From: Hymenobacter sp. PAMC 26628
GTDB lineage: Bacteria > Bacteroidota > Bacteroidia > Cytophagales > Hymenobacteraceae
Assembly (NCBI RefSeq): GCF_001562275.1
Contig: NZ_CP014304.1
Span: 1,178,001 to 1,242,000, forward strand
DNA: 64,000 nt
Reading direction: 5' to 3'
Part shown: piece by piece, positions 16,478 to 26,164 of the stretch
How the letters are laid out: each line of letters starts with the position of its first letter
How positions within the stretch are numbered: position 1 is the first letter of the stretch
Program-made: the position numbers and the translations under genes
Notes under the pieces: generated by a model
The model's input: the letters and a program-made list of their open reading frames with translations, nothing else
The model's database searches: none
Told to the model about the DNA's origin: nothing

Positions 16478-17692
16478 ATGCCCGAAGTACTTGCCCCCGC
16501 GTCGCCGCTCTCCAACCGCCTGCTGGCGATGACGGAATCGGCGACCATTGCCATGGCCAAAAAAGCCCGCGAGCTGGCCGCGCAGGGCGTCGACGTCATC
16601 AGCCTGAGCTTCGGCGAGCCTGATTTCCAGACGCCCCAGTACATCAAGGACGCCGCCAAGAAAGCCGTCGATGACGGTTTTACATTCTACACGCCAGTGC
16701 CCGGCACGCTGGAGCTACGCCAGGCCATTTGTGCCAAACTGAAGAAGGAGAACGACTTGGATTACCTGCCCACCAACATTGTGGTGAGCACCGGCGCCAA
16801 GCAAGCCCTGGCCAATGCCATCCTCAGCTTGGTGAATCCCGGCGACGAGGTCATCATCTACTCGCCCTATTGGGTAAGCTACGAAGAGATGGTGAAGCTG
16901 GCCGAGGGCGTGCCCGTGCCGCTGGTGGGCAGCCTCGAAAACGATTACAAGGCCACCGCCGCGCAGCTCGAAGCCGCCATCACGCCGCGCACCAAGCTTA
17001 TCATGTACTCCTCGCCGTGCAACCCCACGGGGTCGGTGTTCAGCCAGGAGGAGCTGGGCGAAATGGCCGCCGTGCTGGCCCGCCACCCGCAGGTATACGC
17101 TCTGGCCGACGAGATTTACGAGTACATTAACTTCGTGGGCGAACACTACAGCCTGGCTCGTTTCCCAGAGGTTAAGGACCAGGTAATCACCGTCAACGGC
17201 TTCTCGAAGGGCTACGCCATGACCGGCTGGCGCTTGGGCTACCTCGCCGCCCGCGCCGACATTGCCTCGGCCTGCGACAAGCTCCAGGGCCAAATCACGT
17301 CCGGCACCTGCTCCATCGCCCAGAAGGCCGGCACCGCTGCCCTGCTCGGCGGCCATAGCAGTGCCGACGAGATGGTGACCGCCTACCACCGCCGCCGCGA
17401 CCTGGTATTGGACATTGCCAAGGACATTCCTGGCCTGGTGACGCCCACGCCGAGCGGCGCGTTCTACGTATTTCCCGACGTGTCGGCGTTCTTTGGCCGC
17501 ACCACGGCCGAGGGCCAGGTTATCAAAGATTCGGCCGATTTGGCCCTCTACCTGCTCAGCGACGCTCACGTAGCCGCCGTGTCGGGCGAGGCTTTTGGGG
17601 CCCCGCAGTGCATGCGTTTCAGCACTGCCGCCGCCGACGACAAGCTGGTGGAAGCCTTCCAGCGCATTAAGAAAAGCCTGGCCAAATTGTAG
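16478..17692 (+). CDS. class I/II PLP-dependent aminotransferase (aspartate aminotransferase-like)
   Basis: A 404-residue fold-type I aminotransferase. Features in order: ISLSFGEPDFQTP (substrate loop), STGAKQALANAIL (PLP phosphate site), SSPCNPTGSVFS (the NPTG motif), LADEIYEYINF (Asp binding the pyridine N) and the Schiff-base lysine in NGFSKGYAMTGWRLGY, with the carboxylate-binding Arg near the C-terminus (QCMRFS). The Iγ subgroup includes aspartate and some aromatic or prephenate aminotransferases; Asp is the likeliest amino donor. ATG at 16478 follows a promoter box; the upstream frame is overlap with the GT gene. Confidence 0.94.
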   Translation: MPEVLAPASPLSNRLLAMTESATIAMAKKARELAAQGVDVISLSFGEPDFQTPQYIKDAAKKAVDDGFTFYTPVPGTLELRQAICAKLKKENDLDYLPTNIVVSTGAKQALANAILSLVNPGDEVIIYSPYWVSYEEMVKLAEGVPVPLVGSLENDYKATAAQLEAAITPRTKLIMYSSPCNPTGSVFSQEELGEMAAVLARHPQVYALADEIYEYINFVGEHYSLARFPEVKDQVITVNGFSKGYAMTGWRLGYLAARADIASACDKLQGQITSGTCSIAQKAGTAALLGGHSSADEMVTAYHRRRDLVLDIAKDIPGLVTPTPSGAFYVFPDVSAFFGRTTAEGQVIKDSADLALYLLSDAHVAAVSGEAFGAPQCMRFSTAAADDKLVEAFQRIKKSLAKL

Positions 17693-17697
17693 TATTT

Positions 17698-17774
17698 GTA
17701 GCGTGGACGCTGCGAGTCCGCGCGTTAGAAGGGTGTTGAATGTTGAACGCGCGGACTCGCAGCCTCCACGCTAC
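17698..17774. repeat. GTAGCGTGGACG-type inverted repeat
   Basis: Arms of 29 bases (17698-17726 and 17746-17774) complement with one mismatch and a 19-base loop. The outer end GTAGCGTGGACG and the core GCGAGTCCGCGCG recur at 58153-58229, with a partial relic at 35977-36006. Confidence 0.8.
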
Positions 17775-17783
17775 GGTACTAAC

Positions 17784-17832
17784 AAGGCCCGCGGTAGCGG
17801 CGCGCTTTGGCGCGCTCCTGCCGCGGGCCTTT
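17784..17832 (+). terminator. terminator after the aminotransferase, overlapping the next promoter
   Basis: AAGGCCCGCGG pairs with CCGCGGGCCTT around an inner CGGCGCGC/GCGCGCTC stem. The closing T-tract merges with the next gene's TACCTTTG box. Confidence 0.65.
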
Positions 17833-17839
17833 ACCTTTG
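17832..17839 (+). promoter_or_regulatory. -7 box for the heptose kinase gene
   Basis: TACCTTTG, 22 bases upstream of the ATG at 17862; begins within the right arm end of the preceding terminator. Confidence 0.55.
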
Positions 17840-17861
17840 GGGCCCTATTCTTCTCGCCGCA

Positions 17862-18857
17862 ATGCCCGCCGATACGCTTTCCCAGCTCTTTGCCGATTTC
17901 AACCGCCTGCGCGTGCTCATCATCGGCGACGTGATGGTGGACGCCTACGTGTGGGGCCGCGCCACGCGCCTCTCGCCCGAGGCCCCCGTGCCGGTGGTGC
18001 ACGTGGCCCGCACCGAAAACCGCCTCGGCGGGGCTGCCAACGTGGCCCTGAACGTGCAGGCCCTGGGGGCCACGCCGCTGCTCTGCGCCGTGATTGGCAC
18101 CGACGCCGGCGGCGGCCAGCTGCTGGAGTTATTGCAGCAGCGTGGCTTGCCCGCCGCCGGCCTCGTCCGCAGCGCGCACCGGCCCACCACGGTGAAGCAG
18201 CGCATCCTGGCCCAAGGCCAGCAGCTGCTGCGCATCGACTCGGAAGTAGAAACCGACCTTAACGCCGCCGAAACGGCGCAGCTGCTGGGGGCCTACGACG
18301 AGCTGCTGGCCCAGGCCCACGTGGTGGTGTTTGAAGACTACGACAAGGGCGTGTTGCGCGAGGACATCATTGCCACCTGCATTGCGCGGGCCCGGGAGCG
18401 CGGCATCCCCACGGTGGTAGACCCCAAGAAGAAGAACTTCCTGGCCTACCGCGGCTGCACACTGTTCAAGCCCAACCTGAAAGAACTGCGCGAGGGCCTA
18501 AAGCTGGAGTTTGGCGACCCCGCCACCGACCGCCCCGGCTTCGAGGCCGGCGTGGCCCGCCTGCGCGAAGAATTACGGCCTGAAACCGTGCTGGTGACAC
18601 TTTCCGAGCACGGCGTATTTGCCCAGCAGGCCGACCAAAAAACCTACCTGCCGGCTCACCTGCGCACGATTTCCGACGTGTCGGGCGCCGGTGATACGGT
18701 CATCAGCATCGCGGCCTTGTGCGTGGCGCTGCGGCAGCCGGCGCCGTTCCTCGCCGCGCTGGCCAACTTAGGCGGCGGGCTGGTGTGCGAGCAAGTGGGC
18801 GTGGTGCCCATCGAGAAGCAGCGGCTGCTAGAAGAAGCGCAGGAAGCCGGCCTGTAG
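17862..18857 (+). CDS. rfaE1: D-glycero-beta-D-manno-heptose-7-phosphate kinase (PfkB family)
   Basis: A 331-residue ribokinase-fold enzyme. It has VLIIGDVMVDAYVWGRATRLSPEAPVPVV, NRLGGAANVALNVQALGA (substrate side), DPKKKNFLAYRGCTLFKPN and the ATP/anion-hole motif DVSGAGDTVISIAAL with catalytic Asp. These match the N-terminal kinase domain of HldE/RfaE. The adenylyltransferase domain of HldE is absent, so this is the stand-alone kinase form; the nucleotidyltransferase must be elsewhere. Provides heptose for LPS-type glycans. Confidence 0.9.
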   Translation: MPADTLSQLFADFNRLRVLIIGDVMVDAYVWGRATRLSPEAPVPVVHVARTENRLGGAANVALNVQALGATPLLCAVIGTDAGGGQLLELLQQRGLPAAGLVRSAHRPTTVKQRILAQGQQLLRIDSEVETDLNAAETAQLLGAYDELLAQAHVVVFEDYDKGVLREDIIATCIARARERGIPTVVDPKKKNFLAYRGCTLFKPNLKELREGLKLEFGDPATDRPGFEAGVARLREELRPETVLVTLSEHGVFAQQADQKTYLPAHLRTISDVSGAGDTVISIAALCVALRQPAPFLAALANLGGGLVCEQVGVVPIEKQRLLEEAQEAGL

Positions 18858-18867
18858 CGCCAGGGCC

Positions 18868-19431
18868 CTAAGCGGCTGCTTCCAACTTTTTAATCACCCG
18901 GGCCGGGTTGCCGACGGCCAGCGAATACGCCGGCACGTCCTTCGTCACCACCGACCCGGCCCCGATGACGCAGCCCGCGCCGATGCTGACGCCCGGGCAG
19001 ATGATGGCCCCGCCCCCGATCCAGCAGTCGTCGCCGATGGTGACGGGCCGCCCTAGCTCCAGCGTGCGGCGCACCACGGCGTCGAGCGGATGGGTGGCCG
19101 CGTACAGCTGCACGCCGGGCCCAAACATGACGTTGGAGCCGATGGTGACCTTGGCCACGTCCAGCACCACGCAGTTTACGTTGAAATACACGTTGCTGCC
19201 ACAGTAAATATTGCGGCCGTAGTCGCAGTAGAAGGGCGGCTCCGCGTAGAAATTGGGCCCCGCGTGCAGCACCAATTCGGCCAGTACCTCGCGGGCGGCG
19301 TCCGTAACCAGGTACTCCGTCACGTTCAGGCGGTGCAGCAGTTGCTTGGCGTGGGTGCGCGCCTTCACCAGGGCGGGGTCTGCGGCCAGGTAGAGTTCGC
19401 CGGCCAGCATTTTTTCTTCCTCGCTGCGCAT
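18868..19431 (-). CDS. sugar O-acetyltransferase (maltose/galactoside acetyltransferase family)
   Basis: A 187-residue hexapeptide-repeat protein. The N-terminal helix pair (EKMLAGELYLAADPALVKAR) is the Mac domain of maltose acetyltransferases. The left-handed beta helix follows: YGRNIYCGSNVYFNVNCVVLD, TIGSNVMFGPGVQLYAATHP (catalytic His), IGDDCWIGGGAIICPGVSIGAGCVIGAGSVVTKDVP. It transfers acetyl from acetyl-CoA to sugars. It lies 11 bases after the PhnA-like gene on the same strand, so both are probably one transcript. Confidence 0.93.
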   Translation of the reverse strand: MRSEEEKMLAGELYLAADPALVKARTHAKQLLHRLNVTEYLVTDAAREVLAELVLHAGPNFYAEPPFYCDYGRNIYCGSNVYFNVNCVVLDVAKVTIGSNVMFGPGVQLYAATHPLDAVVRRTLELGRPVTIGDDCWIGGGAIICPGVSIGAGCVIGAGSVVTKDVPAYSLAVGNPARVIKKLEAAA

Positions 19432-19442
19432 GGTCGGGGCGG

Positions 19443-19652
19443 TTAGGCTTTCTTCAAAAATTCGGTTTTCAGCACCATCGTGCTGCCGCCGGCCCGGCCT
19501 TCCACCTCGCTGAGCGAGCCGGTGAGGCGGATGTTTTTGACCAGCGTGCCGCGCTTCAGCGTCAGCGACGAGTCTTTCACTTTCAGGTCTTTGATGAGCG
19601 TGACCGAGTCGCCTTCGGCGAGCAGGGCCCCGTTGCTGTCTTTGCTATCCAT
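19443..19652 (-). CDS. short PhnA/YjdM-like protein (C-terminal domain only)
   Basis: Only 69 residues. [31 protein letters not shown] matches the C-terminal SH3-like domain of PhnA (YjdM) proteins. The N-terminal zinc ribbon found in longer members (about 110 residues) is missing. Despite the name, YjdM is not shown to act in phosphonate use. The frame starts cleanly with ATG at 19652 and no upstream extension with Cys pairs is visible, so it is a short form rather than a truncation in this sequence. Confidence 0.85.
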   Translation of the reverse strand: MDSKDSNGALLAEGDSVTLIKDLKVKDSSLTLKRGTLVKNIRLTGSLSEVEGRAGGSTMVLKTEFLKKA

Positions 19653-19721
19653 GCGGGAAATCGCGAGAGAATTGGGGTTTAGAAGGGGCCCCTACGCCGG
19701 GGGCAGGGCCCCCGCGCGGGC

Positions 19722-20747
19722 TTACCCCCGCCACTCCTTCACCGTGTCCACGAACACGCGCACGTTGTCGGGGTCGGTGTCGGGGTACACGCCGTGGCCG
19801 AGGTTGGCGATGTGGGGGCCCCCGGCAAACTGGCGCAACATGGCCTGGGTGGCGGCGCGCACCTGGTCGCGGGTACCGTAGAGGGCGCAGGGGTCAAGGT
19901 TGCCTTGCAGGGTTTTGTCGCCGGCCACGCGGCGCACGGCGGCGGGGTCCTGGTTCCAGTCGAGGCCTATCGTGCGGCAGGGCAGGGCGGCGAAATCCTC
20001 CACAGCCCACCACGCGCCCTTGGCGAACACCGTGACGGGCACCAGCGGCGACAGCGCGGCGCAAATCTGGCCGATGTAGCGGGTTGAGAATTCGGCGTAA
20101 TGCGCTGGCGGTAGGATGCCGGCCCATGAGTCGAACACCTGCACCACTTGGGCCCCGGCCGCCACCTGGGCTTGCAGGTAGGCGATGGTGGTGGCGGTGA
20201 TTTTTTCGAGCAGCCGGTGCGCCAGGGCGGGCTCGCGGTAGAGCATGCCGCGGGCCTTGCTGAAAGTTTTGGAGCCGTGGCCCTCCACCATGTAGGCCAG
20301 AATCGTCCAGGGGGCCCCGGCGAAACCTATCAGCGGCACCCGGCCGTTCAGGGCGCGCTTGGTGATGCGCAGCGCCTCGAGCACGTAGCCGAGGTGCTCC
20401 TCGGGGTCGGCCACGCGCAGTTTATCTACATCGGCGGCGGTTTTGATTACGTTGGGGAACAGGGGGCCCCGGGCCTCGACCATCTCGTAGGGCAGGCCCA
20501 TGGCGTCGGGCACCACCAGGATGTCGGAGAAGATGATGGCCGCGTCCACGTCGAGCGCGTCGATGGGCTGGATGGTGACCTCGGCGGCCAGCTCGGGGGT
20601 TTCCACCAGCTCTTTGAAGCCGGAGAGGCGGGCGCGCAGGGCGCGGTACTCTGGCAGGATGCGGCCGGCTTGGCGCATGAGCCACACGGGCGTCCGCTCG
20701 GTGGTTTCGCCGCGGGCGGCGCGCAGGTAGAGGTCGTTCTTGATCAC
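19722..20747 (-). CDS. hemE: uroporphyrinogen decarboxylase
   Basis: A 341-residue enzyme of standard length. It opens with [34 protein letters not shown], the typical HemE start with the MRQAGR arginine loop, and carries [11 protein letters not shown] (catalytic Asp), GFAGAPWTI and [12 protein letters not shown]. It converts uroporphyrinogen III to coproporphyrinogen III in haem synthesis. The start codon is GTG at 20747 and lies inside the terminal repeat of the element at 20743-21320; no other start preserves the conserved N-terminus. Its native promoter has been displaced, so transcription probably comes from marC or from within the element. Confidence 0.96.
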   Translation of the reverse strand: MIKNDLYLRAARGETTERTPVWLMRQAGRILPEYRALRARLSGFKELVETPELAAEVTIQPIDALDVDAAIIFSDILVVPDAMGLPYEMVEARGPLFPNVIKTAADVDKLRVADPEEHLGYVLEALRITKRALNGRVPLIGFAGAPWTILAYMVEGHGSKTFSKARGMLYREPALAHRLLEKITATTIAYLQAQVAAGAQVVQVFDSWAGILPPAHYAEFSTRYIGQICAALSPLVPVTVFAKGAWWAVEDFAALPCRTIGLDWNQDPAAVRRVAGDKTLQGNLDPCALYGTRDQVRAATQAMLRQFAGGPHIANLGHGVYPDTDPDNVRVFVDTVKEWRG

Positions 20748-20774
20748 TGATTTTGACTGATTAACCGTGATTTC
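20743..20774. repeat. left terminal inverted repeat
   Basis: 32 bp, complementary to 21289-21320 with one mismatch. It contains the GTG start codon of hemE (20745-20747). Confidence 0.85.
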
Positions 20775-20861
20775 ACTGATTCAATCACTAATTGAGTGTG
20801 ATTAATTGTGATTTCACTGATTTTTAGATGGATTTACGGCGCTCTATTAGGTGCCGGCGCT

Positions 20862-21248
20862 TTACGCCTTGGTTTTAATGAAACGGCGGTATTGTAGGCT
20901 TTTCTGACCGAAGTTGATGAGTAGGCCTACTTCGAGCTTGAAGGCGGTGAGGTAATTAATGATTTGAGAGAAATGGCTGTCGTTCAGTTCAGCGATGGCT
21001 TTCAGTTCGATGAGCAGCTTTTCCTGGACCAAAAAATCTACAATTCTCGAGCCGATGCAGGTGTCGCGATAGTACACGGCTTGCGTGGATTCGCGGGTAA
21101 AACTGATTCCGCAAAGTTCTAACTCTATCGCCAATGCGCGTTGGTAAATGATTTCGGGAAATCCGTTGCCCAACGTGCTGTGCACCCGCATGGCGCACCC
21201 AATCACCTGCTCGGAAAGGCTGGAAAGTAAATATTTCTCATCAACCAT
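20862..21248 (-). CDS. GxxExxY protein (PDDEXK_3 nuclease-like family)
   Basis: A 128-residue protein. The name-giving motif is GFPEIIY at residues 29-35. The nuclease-like core follows: D71 (RIVDFLV), then E81-x-K83 (LIELKA), then H92, Q95 and Y99 (SHFSQIINYL), and LLINFG at 109-114. This fits the D...ExK pattern of PDDEXK enzymes, so catalytic residues look intact. Activity and role of the family are unknown. ATG at 21248 is preferred to the GTG one codon upstream. It sits inside a segment bounded by 32-bp inverted repeats. Confidence 0.92.
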   Translation of the reverse strand: MVDEKYLLSSLSEQVIGCAMRVHSTLGNGFPEIIYQRALAIELELCGISFTRESTQAVYYRDTCIGSRIVDFLVQEKLLIELKAIAELNDSHFSQIINYLTAFKLEVGLLINFGQKSLQYRRFIKTKA

Positions 21249-21288
21249 CACCGGTTACTACTAGCGCAAGCAGAGCATAAAAAACAGC

Positions 21289-21320
21289 GAAATCACGATT
21301 AATCAGTCAAAATCAGTGAT
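21289..21320. repeat. right terminal inverted repeat
   Basis: 32 bp, pairs with 20743-20774. It supplies the last codon and TGA stop of marC (21313-21318). Confidence 0.85.
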
Positions 21321-21933
21321 TCAGGCCTGGGAACAGGGCCCCGATGGCGGTGGCGAAGAAATTCACCCCGATGGCCAGCGTGATGAAGCCCATGATGCGC
21401 GCCAAGGCCGCCATGCCCGGCCGGCCCAGCAGGCGCGTGAGGCGCAGCGACGAGGCCAGCACCGCCAAGCTGGCCAGTGCCACCAGCGCGAAGCCCACCA
21501 GCGTGAGGGCCTTGTCGGAATAAGAAGGGCGGATGAGGCCGATGCAAATGGCCATCGAGCCGGGGCCCGAGAGCATGGGCATGGCCAGCGGCGTGAAGCT
21601 CACGTCGTCCTTGAGCTTGCTTTCTTCGAGGGCGGCGGGGCCCACCCGGTCGCGGTTGGCACCGGGCGTGAGCAGGTCAAAGGCTGAGCGCATGAGCAGG
21701 ATGCCGCCCGCAATGCGCAGGTGCTGGATGCTGATGTTGAAGAAGTTGAGGATGTATTGCCCGCCCAAAAAGGCGACGCTCAGGATGGCCACCATGTAGA
21801 GGCAGGCGCGCAGGGCAATGCGCAGGCGCTCGGTGCCGCTGTCGTCGCTGGTGAGGGTGAGGAAAACCGGCATTGCCCCGAAGGGGTTCACGAGCGAAAA
21901 CAGGGTGGTGAACGTGGCCAGCAGGATTTCCAT
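21313..21933 (-). CDS. MarC/NAAT family integral membrane protein
   Basis: About 206 residues with six hydrophobic helices. FSLVNPFGAMPVFLTLT and PLAMPMLSGPGSMAICIGL are the two conserved family stretches, each near the start of a three-helix half. MarC was once linked to multidrug resistance but its transport substrate is not established. ATG at 21933 directly follows TACCTTTG-GGC, so a leaderless mRNA is likely; an apparent TTG two codons earlier overlaps the box. The end of the gene (Asn-His-stop) is read from the element's inverted repeat. Confidence 0.92.
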   Translation of the reverse strand: MEILLATFTTLFSLVNPFGAMPVFLTLTSDDSGTERLRIALRACLYMVAILSVAFLGGQYILNFFNISIQHLRIAGGILLMRSAFDLLTPGANRDRVGPAALEESKLKDDVSFTPLAMPMLSGPGSMAICIGLIRPSYSDKALTLVGFALVALASLAVLASSLRLTRLLGRPGMAALARIMGFITLAIGVNFFATAIGALFPGLNH

Positions 21934-21936
21934 GCC

Positions 21937-21944
21937 CAAAGGTA
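21937..21944 (-). promoter_or_regulatory. -7 box TACCTTTG, 3 bases before marC ATG
   Basis: Minus-strand TACCTTTG, then GGC, then ATG at 21933. Closest promoter-to-start spacing in the window. Confidence 0.65.
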
Positions 21945-22018
21945 GCAGCCGGGCCCGGTGCCCCGACGCGGCCCGCGGCGGCGCATTTAAGGCATGCGGC
22001 CAAGCTGGGGCCGATTGC

Positions 22019-22026
22019 TACCTTTG
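22019..22026 (+). promoter_or_regulatory. -7 box TACCTTTG, 6 bases before the next ATG
   Basis: Exact TAnnTTTG followed by TTTTTG and the ATG at 22033. Confidence 0.6.
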
Positions 22027-22032
22027 TTTTTG

Positions 22033-23139
22033 ATGAATTTACTGCTTACCCTGGCGCAGTGGCTGACGTGGCTGCTGGGCGCATCGGCCTTGCTGGCCAC
22101 TGTGTTGCCACTGCTTCGCCAAACCGCCTGGTGGGTGCGCGTCTGCGATTTTCCGCGCTTGCAAATCGTGGCCGGCCTGGCCGCCAGCCTCGTGGGGGCC
22201 CTGTTGTTGCCGCCGCTGCCGGGGCCCTGGCAGCTGGCGCTGGTGGGGGGCTTGGCGGTGGCCATCGGGTACCAGGGGTACCGCATCTGGCCCTACACGC
22301 CACTGCACGGCAAGCAAGTGGCCGATGCCAGCCGCCCCGCCACTGACCTCGACCACCACCTCAGCCTGCTGGTAACCAACGTGCTGATGCACAACCGCGA
22401 CGCGGCGCGCATCCTGGGCCACATCCGCCTGCGGCAACCCGACATTGTGCTGGCCGTGGAAACCGACGCTTGGTGGCTGGAGCAGCTGCAGCCGCTCGCG
22501 AAATCGTACCCCTACACCTGCCACGCCCCGCTGCCCAACACTTACGGCATGCTCGTGTTTTCGCGCCTGCCGCTGCGCCAAGCCGAAATTCGGTTCTTGC
22601 TGGAGGCCGACATTCCCTCGTTTCATGGGCAGGTGGTGCTGCCCAACGGCGTGCCTGTGCGGCTGCACTTCCTGCACCCGCGCCCGCCGGCCCCGGCCGA
22701 GTCCAAAAGCAGCGTGCGCCGTGATGCCGAGCTACTGGTGGTGGGCCGCGAAATTGAGCATCACGACGGCCCCACGGTGGTGGCCGGCGACCTGAACGAC
22801 GTAGCGTGGTCGCACACCTCCGAGCTGTTCCGGCGGCTCTCGCAGCTGCTCGACCCGCGCATTGGCCGGGGCCTGTTGCCCACTTTCCACGCCGACCACA
22901 AGCTGCTGCGCTGGCCCCTCGACCACGTGTTTCACTCGGCCCACTTCCGCTTGCAGCACTTGGAGCGCCTCAGCCACATGGGCTCCGACCACTTCCCCAT
23001 CTACATCCGCCTCAGTTACGAGCCAACCGGCTGGCGCGAGCAGACCGAGGCCTTGGAAGTGGCCAATGCCGAAGACCACCAAGAAGCCGCTGAAAAAATT
23101 GCCGACGGCGTGGCCGACGCCGCCGAAAACCCGGCTTAA
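22033..23139 (+). CDS. membrane-anchored endonuclease/exonuclease/phosphatase family protein
   Basis: A 368-residue protein. Three hydrophobic segments (about residues 5-25, 45-65 and 67-83) anchor it. The catalytic domain from about residue 110 shows EEP motifs: LLVTNVLMHNRDA (Asn), VLAVETDAWW (metal-binding Glu), VVAGDLNDVAWS (D-x-N) and MGSDHFPIYI (Asp-His). The superfamily hydrolyses phosphodiesters in nucleic acids, lipids or phosphoinositides; substrate unknown. The outer location of the domain would favour a non-DNA substrate or scavenging role. ATG at 22033 is supported by the promoter box 6 bases upstream. Confidence 0.9.
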   Translation: MNLLLTLAQWLTWLLGASALLATVLPLLRQTAWWVRVCDFPRLQIVAGLAASLVGALLLPPLPGPWQLALVGGLAVAIGYQGYRIWPYTPLHGKQVADASRPATDLDHHLSLLVTNVLMHNRDAARILGHIRLRQPDIVLAVETDAWWLEQLQPLAKSYPYTCHAPLPNTYGMLVFSRLPLRQAEIRFLLEADIPSFHGQVVLPNGVPVRLHFLHPRPPAPAESKSSVRRDAELLVVGREIEHHDGPTVVAGDLNDVAWSHTSELFRRLSQLLDPRIGRGLLPTFHADHKLLRWPLDHVFHSAHFRLQHLERLSHMGSDHFPIYIRLSYEPTGWREQTEALEVANAEDHQEAAEKIADGVADAAENPA

Positions 23140-23271
23140 CCAGTGCGTTGGATCCGTGGACCTGTACCGCCCAGCTGTGCTTAGCCTTGTCCTAGGGCCC
23201 CCAGAATAGCATAGGAAAGGCCTCTGCGGTGCCAGCAAAGCTTGGGGTGCAAGCACACGGCCCCGCCCGGC

Positions 23272-23922
23272 TTACCCCACCAGCATCCGCACCGCTACCC
23301 AAAACACCACGCCGGCCACGCCCAGCCACAGGATGCGCACGCCGTGGGCCCGGTCGGCGGGGGCGAAGCCGGGCACCTGGCGGCCATCGGGCAGGGTTTT
23401 GCGGTAGCGCCACAGCGACCAGCCGATGCCCAACCCAAATACGCCGCCCGCCAGGGCCAGCAGGTAGCCGGCCACGATCCAGGCAGTGGGGCGGGGGTTA
23501 GGCGCGGCCAGGTTTTCGGTGTGCAGGGCCCTGAGGTTCTGCAAAATGTGGTCCGATACGTCCTCGCCGCGCTCGCGCAGCACTTGGGTGGCCAGTGCCA
23601 CGTCGTGGCTGCTCCAGGAGTCGGGCTGGCTCAGCAGCTCCCACAGTTCCTGGTTGGTAAACTTGAACAGGTAGTAGTCCGACGGAAAGTTACTGGGCAT
23701 GCTGGCGGCCTGGCTTTCTTCAAGTTGGCGCACCCGCGTGAAATCTTCGGGCAACAAGCTCACCACGAACTGCTCGGCTGAGGTGGTACCCAGCACGGCG
23801 TTGAAGCGCGGCCGCGTGTGGTGGGCTTCGTAAGCAATGCGCTGTTGGTCGAGCAGGGCCAGCAGTGACTGGGCCGCGTCGGGCGTGGGAAACTTCTGGT
23901 AGGCAATAACGACGGAATCCAT
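23272..23922 (-). CDS. conserved membrane protein with DUF2007-like N-terminus
   Basis: A 216-residue protein. The first 75 residues (VVIAYQKFPTPDAAQSLLALLDQQRIAYEA) look like the small alpha/beta fold of DUF2007 signal-transducing-type proteins; this is a loose resemblance. Two hydrophobic helices follow near 147-167 and 194-214, joined by a basic loop (WRYRKTLPDGRQVPGF). Role unknown. ATG at 23922 begins the conserved-looking part. The neighbour EEP gene is convergent. Confidence 0.72.
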   Translation of the reverse strand: MDSVVIAYQKFPTPDAAQSLLALLDQQRIAYEAHHTRPRFNAVLGTTSAEQFVVSLLPEDFTRVRQLEESQAASMPSNFPSDYYLFKFTNQELWELLSQPDSWSSHDVALATQVLRERGEDVSDHILQNLRALHTENLAAPNPRPTAWIVAGYLLALAGGVFGLGIGWSLWRYRKTLPDGRQVPGFAPADRAHGVRILWLGVAGVVFWVAVRMLVG

Positions 23923-24058
23923 GCAGGGCGGGGCAAACGGCGGGCCGCGACGGCCAAACCTAGGAGCAATTTACGCCCCGCCCCGGCCGGTTTCCTTTGC
24001 AACCGTAAATGAAACGCCTTGCCCACCGCGTGCCGTGCGACGATTATTCGTTAGTCAG

Positions 24059-24091
24059 TGGGAGAGATGCTTCAACTACGCTCAGCGTGAC
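24059..24091. repeat. solitary half of the GAAGCATC hairpin repeat
   Basis: GGGAGAGATGCTTCAACTACG... to CAGCGTGAC matches the right arm of the copy at 28678-28711 with several changes. The left arm is absent. A nearby AATCCG/TATCCG run at 24188-24210 resembles remnants seen at 52965. Confidence 0.6.
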
Positions 24092-24141
24092 CGGCGTGAT
24101 GGGGTTGGGTTAACTATTAACGCCCGGGGCCCCACGTGCAT

Positions 24142-24179
24142 AAAAAAAGGCCGGAAGCAATGCGCTTCCGGCCTTTTTA
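24142..24179 (-). terminator. terminator downstream of dnaK
   Basis: AAAAAGGCCGGAAGC (24144-24158) pairs perfectly with 24164-24178; on the minus strand it ends in a T-run. It lies 50 bases after the dnaK stop. Confidence 0.8.
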
Positions 24180-24229
24180 GCATCTATTCGAATCCGTTTT
24201 TATCCGTTAAATCAACGGAAATTGCGGTC

Positions 24230-26164
<1,935 letters not shown>

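Larger units (their letters stand above)
20743..21320. mobile_element. candidate GxxExxY element with 32-bp terminal inverted repeats
   Basis: A 578-bp segment between hemE and marC. The ends 20743-20774 and 21289-21320 are inverted repeats of 32 bp with one mismatch; outer ends read ATCACTGATTTTGACTGATT. Inside lies one gene of the GxxExxY family. Subterminal copies of GTGATTTCACTGATT occur at 20767 and 20809. No transposase is present and no target-site duplication could be fixed. Base composition is lower in GC than the neighbours. GxxExxY genes are known to sit among such repeats; how they spread is not known to me. Confidence 0.65.
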
